Part shown: positions 13,174 to 26,800 of the stretch, in pieces
Numbering within the stretch: position 1 is the stretch's first letter
Layout: the number at the start of each line of letters is the position of its first letter
Source: Volvox africanus
Lineage: Eukaryota > Chlorophyta > Chlorophyceae > Chlamydomonadales > Volvocaceae
Assembly: GCA_030268105.1 (NCBI GenBank)
Contig: BSDZ01000016.1
Location: 2,363,501 to 2,427,500 of the forward strand
Length of the DNA stretch: 64,000 bases
Direction: 5' to 3'
The notes under the pieces: model-generated
Told to the model about the DNA's origin: nothing
Seen by the model: the letters and a program-made list of their open reading frames with translations, nothing else
Database searches by the model: none
Translations under genes and position numbers: made by a program

Positions 13174-15653
13174 CTATGGCTGAATTTGTAACAGGTCAAT
13201 CCCTAACCAGTTTTCCGCCGCGTCCCCAGGAATTCCATTCGGACCTGCACAATTGGTACGTAAAAGTCACAGCAGGGAGACTGAGACGTACATACGGTCA
13301 TAGAGGAGGAGAAGGGGCCACTAATTGGCGCAGTGTACGGATAGCGACATGATATAAATTACCTCCTCGTCCATCCCAGCCCCTCTCTAACGCCCTAGCA
13401 AAACGTGTCCTCGACGTGCATCGCAGTACGCTACATCATGCCGGTATGTATCGTACTGACCTTCAGCACTGACAGCGCGTCCGTCGGCAATCCCAACAAC
13501 CAGTTCTGCCACTTGTTGCCCGTTCGGGGTACGACGGACAACGCAACCAGCCTGACGTGCAAGGCAGGCGGGCAGCAGATGACAGGACGCGAACAGTAAC
13601 CTCAACCCCTACTCCTGATCAATTCCTGACAAAGACGACATCGTGCGCCGCTGCCCGACTCGTTTGGAAGGAAGGGAGGGCATAGCGGTTACATCGGCTT
13701 CAATGGTTACAACGGTTTCATAATTGTTTCAGATTTGATTGCCGCAAAGTTGTCGATAAAGACAAAACCAATTCGACGTGTTGAAGTAACGAAAAAAGGT
13801 AACGAACTTTTGCAAATTTTAGTGTAATCATTCTAGCAGGTAAGCGCCGTTGGACAAATTACAATAGAACAAAAATATTTGTAATTTAATTTACAAGAGG
13901 TTCCTCTGTGAAAATTATATCAGCAAGCCAAGATCTATATGAATGGAAGAATGTAACTGACATACACCAACGAAGAAACCGACCTGGTCGTTGTCATTAC
14001 TCACGTTGCGTCGGCTCCGTCCAACCGCTCCCCCACCGCGTGAAACACGCTGCCGGTCTGCTCCGCTGTTCCCATCTTCGCATCGACCGCCAGCGGTGGC
14101 GGCTCCCACTTAATAAGGCCCCCCGCCAGGCTCGCGGAGAAAGCAGAATTGAACACGAAATTGACCTCCCCTGTAGCGATGTCAATCCAGCCCTCCAGGC
14201 GTGTCGTACGGATGTTGATGGACAGCCCCGGGGGCAGCATGGGAATCATGAGAAAAGGCCACGTGTACGGCAAAAAACACGTCGTCCAGCTCAAAGGTGG
14301 TGCGGGACCGCAAAACTCATCTCGAACAAACAATCGGCTGCCCTCCACCCGAATAACCTTCACAGTGATCCAGGGGAACAGAGATTAAAAAAGGGTTACG
14401 TAGCTTAGGGCCCTCAGGATTGATGTTGCTCGCTCCTTAAATAAACATGTATATATTACACACATACATACACACGTATAATAAATATAGTTAACATAAG
14501 TTGGAAGGTTCGGGAAAATCTGAGAACCAGCACAGAAACACAAAGCTCATTACGTCTTTGTTGAGTCTGAATTAGTTAATGAAACATGATATAGTATAGT
14601 ATAGTATAGTATAGTATAGTATAGTATAGTATAGTATAGTATAGTATAATATAGTATAGTATAGTATAGTATAGTATAGTATAGTATAGTATAGTATAGT
14701 ATAGTATAGTGCATAATATCATATCATATCATATCATGTAATGTCCTCATATTACTCGCAGGCACATGTGTCCTTCGAAACAATCGCGTGTTTCAGTGCT
14801 TACTGTGAGCAGCGATCCGCCGCGCTCCGGGCCCCAGTGCCAGCCGGGGTTGTAAACAACATTGAAAAGCCAGCCAATGGCCAGACGGCCACCATTTTGA
14901 GCCGTCATAAAGACCTAGGGTGTTGCATTCACCATCGCACGGGCATTCAGGACTTATGTAGTATTAGTAATTGTATTAAATAAAAAACCAGCCAGTAACC
15001 GAGTCATATGGTAAACGTTTTAACAGTAGTCCTAGCGGTTCCAGGTTTCGGTTTAAGAAGCCGTACACCCTAACAGGTCATGATGCCGACTCCCTGTACG
15101 CGCGCTCGATTTATAATTCCTGTTGCAGTAACGCTTACCGCGCCAATCCTCTCAGGCTCCTTCGACAGCGCCTCGTTCGATTCCGCGATGTAATCTCTCC
15201 ATCCCATGAACTCAGCTGCGGGCAGTGTGTCGCCAAACACATATACATGGCACAAGCAAACAGTTATCTAAGCATTTTCTTGTTTATTCGTTGTGCCCAG
15301 CAGGCGAGGATCGGGGGGCGGTAGAGGACTGAGAGGGACTAGGGAGGGACTGAAAATCTGGCGGTGAAAACATGTCTTCTCGTGCTTTTGTTACATGTGT
15401 GTGTTTTGGTTCCGCAAGGAAAATCCGTTTGCGGCTCGAATTCGCGTAACCGTCAGGACGACTGCCTCTTAGCGAGTAGGAATGAAACAGGGGGGATTCA
15501 TTGGCGCCGCTAACAGGAGCGCCCAAGAGTCAACTGCAGATGTTTGGAACACGCGGACGTTACTAATAAACGTGACCACATTTCATCACGCCACTACGAC
15601 GAGCCCTTAGGTATCTCTTTCGTCTGGACTCACCCACGGCCTTGTATCGCCGC
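13174..15653 (-). CDS. Unrecognised multi-exon gene, 3' part
   Basis: Minus-strand exons in order of transcription: 15653-15634, 15215-15139, 14357-14005, 13658-13631, 13551-13461 and 13244-13174. All junctions keep phase and end at a TAG. The readable protein is about 213 residues, and the first exon is phase 2, so upstream exons are missing from my model. Features seen: a WRDYIAESNEALSKEPERIG helix, a hydrophobic loop WTTCFLPYTWPFLMIPMLPP, an amphipathic beta-like segment (RLEGWIDIATGEVNFVFNSA) followed by LIKWEPPPLAVDAKMGT, and a C-terminus ending ENWLGIDLLQIQP. I do not recognise the family. The 28-nt exon 13631-13658 has weak splice sites and is the least certain piece. An alternative is that the 14005-14357 exon ends at the in-frame TGA just past its donor and the last two exons belong elsewhere. 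Confidence 0.55.
14590..14711. repeat. (ATAGT)n pentanucleotide array
   Basis: About 24 copies of ATAGT with one ATAAT interruption near 14645, followed by a few ATATC units to about 14737. It lies in the minus-strand intron between exons 15139-15215 and 14005-14357. Confidence 0.95.
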
Positions 15654-17011
15654 CTGTAAAAGGGTCCGTAGCTGAACATCCAGACGCGCAAGGAAAAGCA
15701 ATGTCCCCACTCAGATTTTGGAAAATAGCTCAGTTGCTAGTAATCGACGATAAGAGTCTTTCGTTTTATTATCTGAATATTAATACTGAATTGGTCAAGT
15801 ATCAGATGTTTGCAGAGACCCTCATCAGAGACAAACCACAGAATGTTAGCTCAGCGATGTGCGTCGCGCCTCTCTGCCTGCTAGCTTGGGCCGATGCTGT
15901 TAGATGTGTTAAATAGTCCCAGTCCTCTGCAGTCCGCACTGCGAGGAGACCGTGCCTGCCTGACTGTTCGTTCGGCCAGACCTGTGATACGCTGCTTGAC
16001 GAAGAAGTAAGACGTTGGATGGTAGCTGTCTAGCATCCAGGTGAAAGATGATTTACTTGACTCGTCGTTGGGACATCACCTAAGTTCCAACTGGAGAATA
16101 ATTGGAGGGGCCTCTGTGACAACTGATGTCCCCGACCCACAAGTAACCCGTGGGTCGGATGGGACCCATCAACCAAACGGATAAAGGTTATGAGCTTTCC
16201 ACCAATCAGGAAAACAAGAAAGGTGAAGAAAAGTTATCTTGGCCATTTACAACATTATTATTAGACGCATGTTTTTGTCGAGCAAGCGAGTAATGTTGTT
16301 TTTCCAGGCGTTATGCCGAGCACAAGGCAGTTGGTATAGTGATGGCGAATTCGTTTGCAAGCTTGGGCTTCAGATAGGGCCTCGATCGCTTAAAGTTCAA
16401 CTTCACAGAATGTTTGTTGAAAGTCATTGAAGCTATATGTCAGCATGCAGCTGAGACTCATCGAGAGCATATATAGCCGAAACATAATTACTGCATGCAG
16501 AATGATTCCTGGGCTGGGCGCACCTAATTTCTTCTACAACAGTCTCATACATCATGACAGATCAACTCTAGAGGTATCAACGGGCCAACATCGAGAACAT
16601 ATCCACGTATCGACGAACTCGTATAAATAATAATGTGTTACTACAACTTCAAATCTACATCTTGACGAAAATCTACCTAGCGGCCAACCTGATATGATGT
16701 ACTCAATGATGATGTACTCTTTATGCGGTCGACGACCCATCTCCCTACGACCTACCTGCACGCGTCTGGCCGCTCAGGAGAGCAAGCATGGGATGCGTAG
16801 TCTCTCGAATATAAATAAAAGGCTCCAGAGCTGCTATTGCTGCTGTTACTGCCAAAGAGGCACCGAAACCAAGTCCAGACTTGGAGCTACACAGCCAACT
16901 ACTACCACAACTGCCCATCTCAAGTCCCTGCTATAACCGCCACGACACCGCAAGCCATTCAAAGCCGTGCTCACTGTTGGCCAACCAGCTGCGGCGGCCT
17001 GGCGCAGCTCC
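15654..17011. other. Interval between two minus-strand genes, upstream exons not resolved
   Basis: This should contain the missing 5' exons of the 13174-15653 gene and the 3' UTR of the 17012-20617 gene. I could not find an exon that joins in phase to 15653. An ORF at 15701-15916 on the plus strand has no recognisable content. Confidence 0.4.
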
Positions 17012-20000
17012 TCATCCCCTTCCCAGCGCCAGCAGATCCGGACTCCTGAGTTGCTGCAGAGTGCGTTGGGGTATCAGGTCGTTGCCACCGCCATAGCTGA
17101 TCTGCGGCATCAGGAATTTGGGTTGGGTTGGAATTGGGTTTGGGGGCGTCTCAAGTGGTGGAGGTCGTCATGCAAGGTTGGGAGGACTCGTTTTTGTTTT
17201 GCAACTGCTATGGCAGTTCGGGTTTCCACAGCAGGCATTGGGGTGCGGGGAAAGGGGGGAGGGAGGGAGATCGGACAGGGCTACCTTACCCGCTGCAGCT
17301 GGTCCCGGCGCCCTCCGCTTCCTTGGCGCTGACGTGCCTGCTGGGCGGCCTGCTGCTCGTCCAGGCCCTGTGGTGTCCAGGGAGGGCGGGTTGAGGAGGT
17401 TAGGGGCGCCGAAAATCCGCGGGAGGTTGAGGGGGAATCTCCAGGGGGCCGGGAAGGAAAGAATTGCGGAAGGGAAACTTGCTGAGTATTCCAGCACCTT
17501 GCCAAAACAGGCACTCGGGCTTGTTTAGGGATTAGGGTTCTACGGAAGCCCCAGTTACGAAATATGTAGCAAATCCGTTAAAACCGTTATGGTATGGGAT
17601 TTTATATGATCCATCACATTTCACGAGGAAGAAGGATGCGAGGCAAAGAGCATGAAGACCTGGGTCTTTTGTCTTTCCTTACCGTGTTGACCGCCGCCGC
17701 GCCCAGTGCTATTGCTGCACCGCTGAGTACGGAAACACCTACAAAACCCATTACGTGTCGCACAAGGCCCATAAGGCCCCCCGAACGGCCCCGGCGGCGC
17801 CGACCGTTGCGTTGGCTTCCTGCGGCGGCGGAAGAGGGGAAGCCGAGTCCGATCCAAATGATCCGGGACATGGTGTCATGGGTTGGTGAGCGGAGAGGAA
17901 ATTGGGGGTGGGGTGGGGGTTGGAAGTTCCCTTCCTTTCATGGACGCGTGTGTGCGTGTGTACGGCAAAACACACCTACAGCAAAACACACATCCACCCT
18001 TACAGTCACAGGCACACATCCACCCTTACAGTCACAGGCACACATCTACCGGAATTCTTCACTCACCCGATTCTGTGTCTGCCACGCTCACGGTGTCCCA
18101 GGCGACAGCGGAGGCGGGGAACTGACCACTGTCAAGAGACTGATAGAGCGACATCGGCTGCGACCGGCCGTGGTGAGGACCTGCCGCCAAGGCCGCTACG
18201 GCGGCGGTGCCACTGATGCCTCCGGGCCTGGTCGCTGGACCTGCCACAGGATAACCACGCAAGCTGCTTGGCAGTGACGGCGGCTGTGAATGGTGGATGG
18301 GATAATTTAATGTTGCGATATCGCCATACACCCCCGGCAGGTTGGCGGCGGCGCCGCCAGCGGCATGGGGTGAGAAGTGATGATAGGTTGAAGGGGGATG
18401 AGAAAAGCCGTTGGCTCCGTACGGGTGTGTTGCAGCAGCGGCCAGCGCCGCAGCGTGGGCGGGGTGTTGTACATGGCCTATCGGGTTAGCATAAGCGTAC
18501 GGCTGCTGCGGCGCTGCCGCTGGCAACACGGGTGCGGCGCCTCCGCCTCCGCTGCCAGCGGCGGCGGCGGTAGTTGAGGGAAGATTTTGACGCGGCATGA
18601 TTGGGACGTAACGCGGTTGTTGCGGCACTAGCAGCCGTTGTGCCGCCATCGTGGCAGCACCGGCGGCATTTGCGACCGTCAAACCCAGGTCACCCAGCTC
18701 CCCGGCAGCGACCTCCACCTCCCTTGCCTCGCCCGCCAGCACAGCCTCCACACGTGAACCGTCAAGAAGGGGCAGGTCCATGACGGCGGCGGGGGCGACG
18801 ACGTGGCTGCCGCTGGGAAGTCGGCGGAGATCACTGTTCAGCTGCGGCCTGTAGGCATCCATGAAGAGGCAACAAGACGAGGCCAAAGGGTGGCCCCCGC
18901 ACCCCGCAATTTAGCGTGCTGATCGGTTTGGATTGAATCATTTTGCTAAAATTCGCTAGGAAATTATAATCATGATCATACAGAAATTCGTTGGAATCTC
19001 GGCTGCTCGCTCTCGTTCAGCTGCTCTGCGCGATTCTGTCCCCGTCATTAATTCTGACGTAAGGAAAACCTCCTAAATGACACGACCAGCCTAGGACCAG
19101 TCGCCAAACCATCTGCTCCCCTTGCTTTCAATATCCGAACTTAAAGCTCTACTAAACACGCGATATACGTGCCTGTTGCCATGGAGTGATTCCTGGCTAC
19201 CCGCCCGCGGCTCTCCTGCCCGCACTGAATGCGCCTCCGCTGCCACTGATCCCGCGGGCACTATGGACACTGCAGCACCGGCACCGCTCAAAGTCAGTTC
19301 TCCGCGTCCTGGTGTTTGTCCTTGTTCCTTTCGGCTTGGCGGTGTTGACGTGGTGGATCGGGTGACCGCCGAGGCAGCGTCAGCTGCTGCCGCCGCGGCC
19401 GCTTTTGACATGGACGAGGCAGCAGTCGCCGCCGCTGCCAAGGTTTTTGCACAGCCCAGGAGGGACACCTGGTGGTTTGGGCTGACGGCGTCTCGCTCGG
19501 CGCTGTTGACTTCGTCTTCGTCACACACGTCGTCGTCGTCAGCACTGTTGTCGTACGCGGCGTACGACTGCATATTGGATTCGGTCGCTCCCCCACCTGT
19601 CAAACATGGACCACCGAATTCCCTCGCCTCCTGGTGACGGTGTTCAGTTCATAGCAGGCATTCCTTAATACTAAAGCCAACGCATCCCTGGTGCCGTACG
19701 GGTCAACTACGGTGGTAATAACCGACACTTACCCATAGCGGCTGCCGTAAGTGTCGACCCAGCAGGGGGCAGTACACTGACACACGAGTCTATGTTGCAC
19801 ATAGTGGTGGCGCCCGAGTGCGCGACGTCGTACGACAAGGACGGCCTGGGTGAGGTGGGCGGCACGGTCTCGACATGATTTTAGTATATGAGATCTTGGG
19901 AACGAACCCCGAGACAAAACTTGACTCATTTGACCCAGTCTAAGGAACGTAGTACAACAGGGGAACCTGAGCGTTTTTCTCGACGCAGTAGTGTACCGAA

Positions 20001-20617
20001 AAACATCATTCTGCCGTACATATTGTCGTTCGTGAAAGGCTATGTTTGCCCGCGTCCACTGGCCTTCAAACTTACAACATCACATCGCACTGACACGCAC
20101 ACCTGGTGTACTTAAAGTGTACGGAAGTGACTCCCACAAAACTCGCACACCTGCGCACACCATCCTCCGTGTCCGCAGCTACTGCAGGTTTCGGAGGTTG
20201 CATCTGCATCTGGTCCAGCAGCAGCGCTGCGTTTTGCACGTCCTGGGGTTTAGCCACCGACACAGCAGCAGCAGCAGCACCTTCAGCTGCCGTCTCCGAT
20301 GCTGAGATCAAGTCATACTGGATAGTGTCCCCACCGCCAGCGCCTATAGAAAGGCTGTTGCCAATCGCCTCTGCCGCTAGGGCGGCGGCGACGCCATCAC
20401 CACCGTCCTTCACCGCCATCATACTGCACTCACTGGCCTCATTGTTGTGCCGGGTGGTGGGCTCCAGGGGAGTCCTCACAACGGGAAGAGCCGGGGAGGA
20501 AGGTTTCGGAGCAGCGAGTACCGGGGGCTGCATCGCGATGGGGCCACTGGCATCGGAGGTGGGTGTGTCACCTCGGTAGCTGCCTTCCGCGAGGGCGGAG
20601 AGTCCTATTATGGACAT
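17012..20617 (-). CDS. Ala/Pro/Gly/Gln-rich low-complexity protein, 8 exons
   Basis: Minus-strand exons: 20620-20151, 19845-19733, 19596-19169, 19035-18982, 18841-18067, 17819-17755, 17367-17290 and 17101-17012. All phases match and give about 689 residues if translation starts at the ATG ending at 20617. Content: an Ala/Pro-rich N-terminus, poly-Ala and an acidic patch (SADDDDVCDEDE) in the third exon, a Gln/Ala/His/Pro/Tyr-rich 775-nt exon (PQQPRYVPIMPRQ, THPYGANGFSHPPSTYHHF), a basic RRRRGRSGG patch, and a Gln/Arg-rich C-terminal helix (LDEQQAAQQARQRQ). No folded domain is recognised. Such composition is common in volvocine transcription and RNA-binding regulators, but no DNA- or RNA-binding domain is visible, so the function is unknown. 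A 43-nt in-phase exon at 20993-20951 (EPTHGRSRRVEDSL) could extend the coding region upstream. The 65-nt exon 17755-17819 is open in more than one frame. Confidence 0.65.
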
Positions 20618-21400
20618 AACCTGTCCGGTATTAGGGAATAGTCGTGCAGTGACATATAGAGAAAAAATAGCAAAAAGAAGCTAAATAGTAGAACTAAAAT
20701 TTAAAACGGAAATAATTAGTAAATATAAATGGAGGAAAAATAAGAATATTATTATAGTGGTAGTGGAAGGGAGGAGATTGCGATGGTGTGTGAGCATCAT
20801 ACTGGCATCTTCTGCCGAAGGGTTTGGGGGTTGGGGAGGTTATGTTGGCCGCCGGAGCAGTGTCACGGATTGGCCGCGCAGGGGGTGGGAAATCGCTCGG
20901 ATGGTGGTCCTCAGTGACCCAAATGGCCCTCCCAGGGAGCAGCGACTTACCAGGGAGTCCTCCACACGTCTGCTACGTCCGTGGGTTGGCTCCCTGTATG
21001 CAGAGAGAGAGAGAGAGAAGGGAGATGTGTGTTTTGGGGCGAGTGTGTGTGGGGGTGGGTGGGGGAGGAAGGGGATTTGTAACGCAATGACATGGGAGCA
21101 GCAAGAGGCCTAGAGATCTGTACGAATGAGTAAGTCCGGTTTCTTAATCCGGCAGCAAAACAGGATGGCAGAAAGATGACGAAAATAAATGGCGGTGGAA
21201 GGACATACACCTCTATAAGCGGACGGGCATATACAGCGGATAGAATTGACAGACGGACAGACAGATAAACCGACAGGCTGACAGACAAACTTATTTTTGA
21301 TATATTATATATCAAAACTTTAGTTTGCATGATACCCGGGATTTTCATTCTTTATAGCATCCATTACCACAATAAAAACAGTTTTGTACATCACTTGTAC

Positions 21401-21548
21401 GATGCAACTGCAGGCTGAACACGCACCAACGCTTGGGAACGTTGCGCAGCATTGGCACCTTCCGCGACCACTTGATTGGGAAGTTGCGCGGTGACACCGG
21501 CTCTTCGGGACGAAGCTCAATGAAGCGCTCGATATCCGCAAATAGTCC
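21401..21548 (-). CDS. Possible isolated exon
   Basis: A minus-strand exon-like segment preceded by a CAACAACAACAACAG acceptor and followed by a GTACAAG donor reads LFADIERFIELRPEEP...NFPIKWSRKVPMLRNVPKRW. Its composition looks coding, and the internal conserved-looking block KWSRKVPMLRNVPKRW is notable. It lies between the 21628-22327 exons and the 17012-20617 gene, but its phase does not fit the 20993 exon directly. It may be an internal exon of either gene or of one long gene. Confidence 0.35.
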
Positions 21549-21627
21549 CTGTTGTTGTTGTTTTTCGGGTTTTCGTTTAAGCATGGGAGTTCGGAAAGCA
21601 GCCAGTTCAGCCAGCCAATCTATAAAA

Positions 21628-22327
21628 TCATGAGGATATGTCTTGGGGCAAAGACTGTATGTCTCGTGCAGGACTCAGCAGATACCGCACAACAACGCCT
21701 AGCGCGACCGCGAACAGGAATGCGAACCTGGCTTTCGACCACATGACTGGAGCATTCCCGGACCGCAGCCAGAACAGCCCTGCGGGCCTTCTCCACTTTG
21801 ATAAGCGCCTTCCTCTGCGGCAACAATTTCTTGCTTTCAATCGTTTATGGCTGTTGAAATGTAATTGCATTTTTAATATTTTTATGAATTGTTAGGATAT
21901 TGCCCCTGTGCGACGACGAGATGTCAACCCATTAATTGTACCTTACTGACGGAAGCTGGCGGGTTCTCATTCTCCATAATGCAAGTCTCAAGCTCCTCTA
22001 AGAGCGACCTAACATCATAAGGTTCCTGGTTAAGACTTTAATGTGAAGTGATAGGCGCAACATGGATTTTGAAGGGGTAATTATTGCTTCCGATGGGTTT
22101 TCGTACCTTAACAAGGACAACGCCGCCAGCTCATCGTCTCGGAGGTCCGCTGCAAGATGATAATTGCTTGTGACATATTTATGCTGTCTGGTAGCGCTTT
22201 CCAGCAGTGATCGTGTTCGCTGCAACGCGGATTCAGTGCCCGTCCCCACGCTGAGACGGGAGGGAAGTCCAGCTGGAGCCGCATCTGCGTAATTTATACG
22301 TGTTCGTATAGGTCCAATGCCAAACAT
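21628..22327 (-). CDS. Unrecognised gene, 5' exons; 3' end unresolved
   Basis: Exon 1 (22327-22107) starts with ATG and ends with a GTACGA donor. Exon 2 (22008-21951) joins in phase. Together they give about 93 residues with a helical, coiled-coil-like pattern (ALQRTRSLLESATRQHKYV, ELAALSLLRSLLEELETCI). Downstream, 21650-21880 is open in two overlapping frames. One gives a basic helix (RKALIKVEKARRAVLAAV). The other gives a hydrophobic span ending in a stop (ARFAFLFAVALGVVVRYLL), which would make a tail-anchored, SNARE-like architecture. No single splice choice I tried uses both. The family is not recognised; tail-anchored topology is only an inference. Confidence 0.4.
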
Positions 22328-23891
22328 GGCTCTTAGTGGTGCGTTGCTGGTATCAAGGATTTCGGGATGCGGTTTAGGACCTAAGCAGGATTTACATTAA
22401 CATTTGCTTAAGAAACCTCTGCATTTCATGTCGCACGAATTTCCAGGTGAGTAGCTAGTGTAGAATACCTACAGCTAGGAGAAAGTTCAGCTGCCGCTTA
22501 TTTGTACGAAATCTGATCCAGGTTCCAAGTACTGCACAAGCACAGATTCCTGGTGCAGAAAAAAAATCAACGCAAACATTTCCTAATTTAACTCTCTAAG
22601 CCAGTTACCTTCAATACTGGGGTTTTCAATGTGTAGATTTTCCTAGATTGTGCCCGGCCATATTATAACGTTAAGGCTGACATGTTCAAAAGCCCTATAT
22701 AAAGCTATCTATTCTTCTCTTCAGGCGGTTGGAAGTTTATAAGACCCGAACATTAGAGCTGGACGAAGTGATGATGGAACGTTGAAAAACGCCGCTCCTG
22801 CACATCTCGAAAGGTGATGAACATTTGCTGCAGACAGCGTAAGCGATAAAGATGATATGGATGATCTACAAAGAAGAAAATACTATGTACGGCTTCACTG
22901 TCTGAGCGGTGTAAGCCAATTCTGATTATGCAAGGAAGTCGACGTCAGGCTTCGGCGCGGCGATCGCCTGTGCCACGATCAATTTAAGCTTGAGAAAAAT
23001 AAAATACCCTGTCCGGGCCCGTTCGTGTCGCATCGTTTCTCGTTGATTACGTCTGCGGCTGATGAAAGGCCTTTGTGACGAACAAAGCAACCCTTGACAT
23101 GCGAGGCATGTGACTGCCCCGCGGATGGATGGGAAGAGGAAACGGCAAGTGCTTTTCAACGGAGGGTGTCACAGACTTGCCGCATCTCGCATCTTGCACC
23201 TGGCTGGCATCTGGCTTGCAGTGGCCTCTAAATACTTTCCTAGCCGCGTCTAGATATTTATCCCTACGCCCTTTTTCACCGCATCTGATACGAAATCATG
23301 TGATTTTGATACCGATATAACCCCCTTTGGATATTTGGGTATAAGTTATACGATATCTATAGCCAGGCACTTAACGACATCGGAGGCCCGTTCATACCCC
23401 CCTATACAAACCTGTTACAAAACACAGTGCCTTCCAAGCTATCCATTGGCGTACATATGCAATATATGTTTCAACCTTAAGGACTGCTCCTCACTCCATC
23501 CAGTCCGGAGAGACCCTGAAACTATATCCCTCACGTCCGGAGGACATCTTTATGATTGAGGGTCCAGAAAAGTATGGCTTGCGAAGCAACTGAGTATTCA
23601 GGCAGTTGGAAATTGAAATATTAAACGTCTATTGTTGATAAATAGGAGAGTATACGTTACAAAGTAAGCTCGTGTCAGGTAATCTGTATAGTGCGGATGA
23701 GTCGTCCACAAGTCGTGGGACGATCATTCGGATTTGAAACGTACCTGGTCGGGGGAGAAGCAATAGTATCGCAATTCTAATTGTTGTTTTATGATAGGCT
23801 ATCCTATGCCTGTTGCGAGATAGCGTGACGTTCTCGGTCCTTCCATCCAACCAATGAAGTGTGAAGCAGCAGTTTTTTGTGCCTCCTATAA
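22328..23891. other. Divergent intergenic region
   Basis: This separates the minus-strand gene starting at 22327 from the plus-strand TPR gene starting at 23892, so it presumably holds both promoters. No RNA gene or further exon was recognised. A TATAAA motif at 23888 overlaps the TPR start codon and is too close to serve that ATG. Confidence 0.4.
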
Positions 23892-26800
23892 ATGATCAGC
23901 ATGTCCCTAACGTCTCTAGTGACTCTTTTGGCTGTGGGGCTATCAACCAAGGCACTCGGGTCACACGTTGGCTGTGAACACCCACATGGACAGAAGCGGC
24001 TGGAGCTATATGGAAAGATTGACTTCACTCACAAGTGGGATGAAAATATAAATCTGCGCGTGAAAGTGTTCGTGGTTGGGCATATGTGAATGTGCAACAA
24101 GACGAACGAAGCCCACAACTCTGCATGAATGTAGTTAAGCAAAACATAACATAAAAATTAAAATCAAGATTTTGGGAATGAGCTCCGTGTCTTTCCGCAT
24201 CTATCCGTAGTGAAGCTATGCAGCGCGTTCAGGCGGGATTTTCCTAGTACTGTAGTTAGTTCTCATCTGAGCCCGGGCCTAGCGAGAAGCTATCAGCCAG
24301 CGCCTCAGTGCGCATCTCTGGAGCGCACCTTCATAGGTCCCGCGTACGGCAGGTGCCTAAGCCATCGACGTCTCGTTTCGACCTTACATATTAACCTTCC
24401 CCACCTGCATTCCCAAATCATTTTCAATATTTCCACGTCCTTCCAAGCCTTACCCTCGGGCTCCCCTCGGACATCCATACCCTTTCTCACTCCCAACAGA
24501 ATACGCACCAGCAAGCCGGATGTGGTACAACCTCTCTTTGACCTAGGTTTCTTACTGGCAGCTGGATACAACCAGCCTGAGGCACGGCGGGCATTCCGCG
24601 ATGCCTTAAATGAGGATAACCTGTGTGCCATGTGCTGGTGGGGCGTGGCGTATGCGCGAGGTGAGGCACGCAACTCGGCAAGCATAATTCGGCCGCCCGT
24701 CTCTTCGGCCGTCTTCCGAACAGGGTGTGGGTACGCCAGGGAGGGTCATGGGAGATCCGTTATTAGTCGTTCTCCAACGGACGTATCCGTAAAGGTAGGT
24801 ACAGCAGGGCTGCTTTACCTGCCACTGCCACCGCTGCCGATATTGCGGGTTACGATACATCAATGGGCGGGTAGACTGAGGATCTGACAACATTTACGAA
24901 TCCCTGCCACATATGATAAAATACCTTCCATATGATATGATGAAGTCCATATGATATGTTGCTATTATTGCTTAACTTCCCTACGTGCGTTATTTTTCAC
25001 CTACGTCCTGCGTCAATCATTTCCAATCACATCTCCGGTCTCCCGAACAAGCTGTTAGTTCCTTCATCACTCCCTTCACTCTTTCCATCCGATTTGGCAG
25101 GTCCTTTCCAAAACAAGTTCGCGATGCCACCGATAGGCACGGAAATCAAAGACCCCGACATAGGCTCCTCCGATTACTACTCCAGCACCGACTTTGATTT
25201 GGCGCTGAACGCCACCAAAATTGCAGCAGACCTCGTGGGCTTGGTTCCCTGGAGCGAAGCCGATTCGACCCTCAACCAAATTCAGAGCAGTCCAGAGAAG
25301 GGGCTGATGAGCATGCTGCCGACATGCAACGCGCCCGCGGGTCGCCGCCGCCAAATGCTATTGACACATTTGGCTCCGGGAAATGGAGCAGCGCCGCATC
25401 TAGTTGATGCTAATCCTCCCGTCTACGGCTCGCACAGCCCAGCGTCGCCCACGCCTTACGGCGGCACCACCTCCTCCCCACGTCCTCCCTTCGCAAAATC
25501 GGAGGCACCACCTAACGTCGACACCACTCCCTCCGCAAAACTGCTTTTAATCAATCGGGAGAGGTACTACATTGCAGCTATGTTTGACCGGCTGAGCTCG
25601 CTTGAGTGGTATGGGAAAAACTGGGAAGCCGCAGAACGCCGTTATGCCGAGAATATGATCGTAAGTCGGGTAAACGACCTGCCGGGGTCTCACGGGTCGG
25701 GGGAGTTCGATAAAACACGGGTGAGATAGCGAAGCCATGCACGGGGAGACACAGATGCTGTGGCGGACCTGGGACGCCTGGGGCGAAGTGCGTGGGGATT
25801 GCTGATCGGGTTTAATGGGGATTTGAAAAGGGGTGCAGGGTAGAGTATGGGGCTGGGGGATATGGGGCTGGAAGATATGGGGCTGGAGGATATGGGGCTG
25901 GAGGATATGAGGCTGGGGGATATGGGGCTGGGGGATATGGGGCTGGAGGATATGGGGCTGGAGGATATGGGGCTGGAGGATATGAGGCTGGGGGATATGG
26001 GGCTGGGGGATATGGGGCTGGAGGATATGGGGCTGGGGGATATGGGGCTGGAGGATATGGGGCTGGAGGATATGGGGCTGGGGGATATGGGGCTGGGGGA
26101 TATGGGGCTGGAGGATATGGGGCTGGGGGATATGGGGCTGGAGGATATGGGGCTGGAGGATATGGGGCTGGGGGATATGGGGCTGGAGGATGTGGAGCTG
26201 GAGGATATGGGGCTGGGGGATATGGGGCTGGGGGATATGGGGCTGGAGGATATGGGGCTGGGGGATATGGGGCTGGAGGATGTGGAGCTGGAGGATATGG
26301 GGCTGGGGGATATGGGGCTGGGGGATATGGGGCTGGAGGATATGGGGCTGGGGGATATGGGGCTGGAGGATATGGGGCTGGGGGATATGGGGCTGGAGGA
26401 TATGGGGCTGGAGGATATGGGGCTGGAGGATATGGGGCTGGAGGATATGGGGCTGGGGGATATGCGGCTGGAGGATGTGGGGCTGGAGGATATGGGGCTG
26501 GGGGATATGGGGCTGGGGGATATGGGGCTGGAGGATATGGGGCTGGGGGATATGGGGCTGGAGGATATGGGGCTGGAGGATATGGGGCTGGAAGATGTGG
26601 GGCTGGAGGATATGGGGCTGGGGGATATGGGGCTGGGGGATATGGGGCTGGAGGATATGGGGCTGGGGGATATGGGGCTGGGGGATATGGGGCTGGAGGA
26701 TATGGGGCTGGGGGATATGGGGCTGGAGGTTATGGGGCTGGGGGATATGGGGCTGGAGGATATGGGGCTGGAGGATATGGGGCTGGGGGATATGGGGCTG

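Noticed and set aside
18001..18050. Short direct repeat (ACACATCCACCCTTACAGTC twice) as a possible CRISPR-like unit
   Set aside because: Only two copies, no spacers, eukaryotic context.
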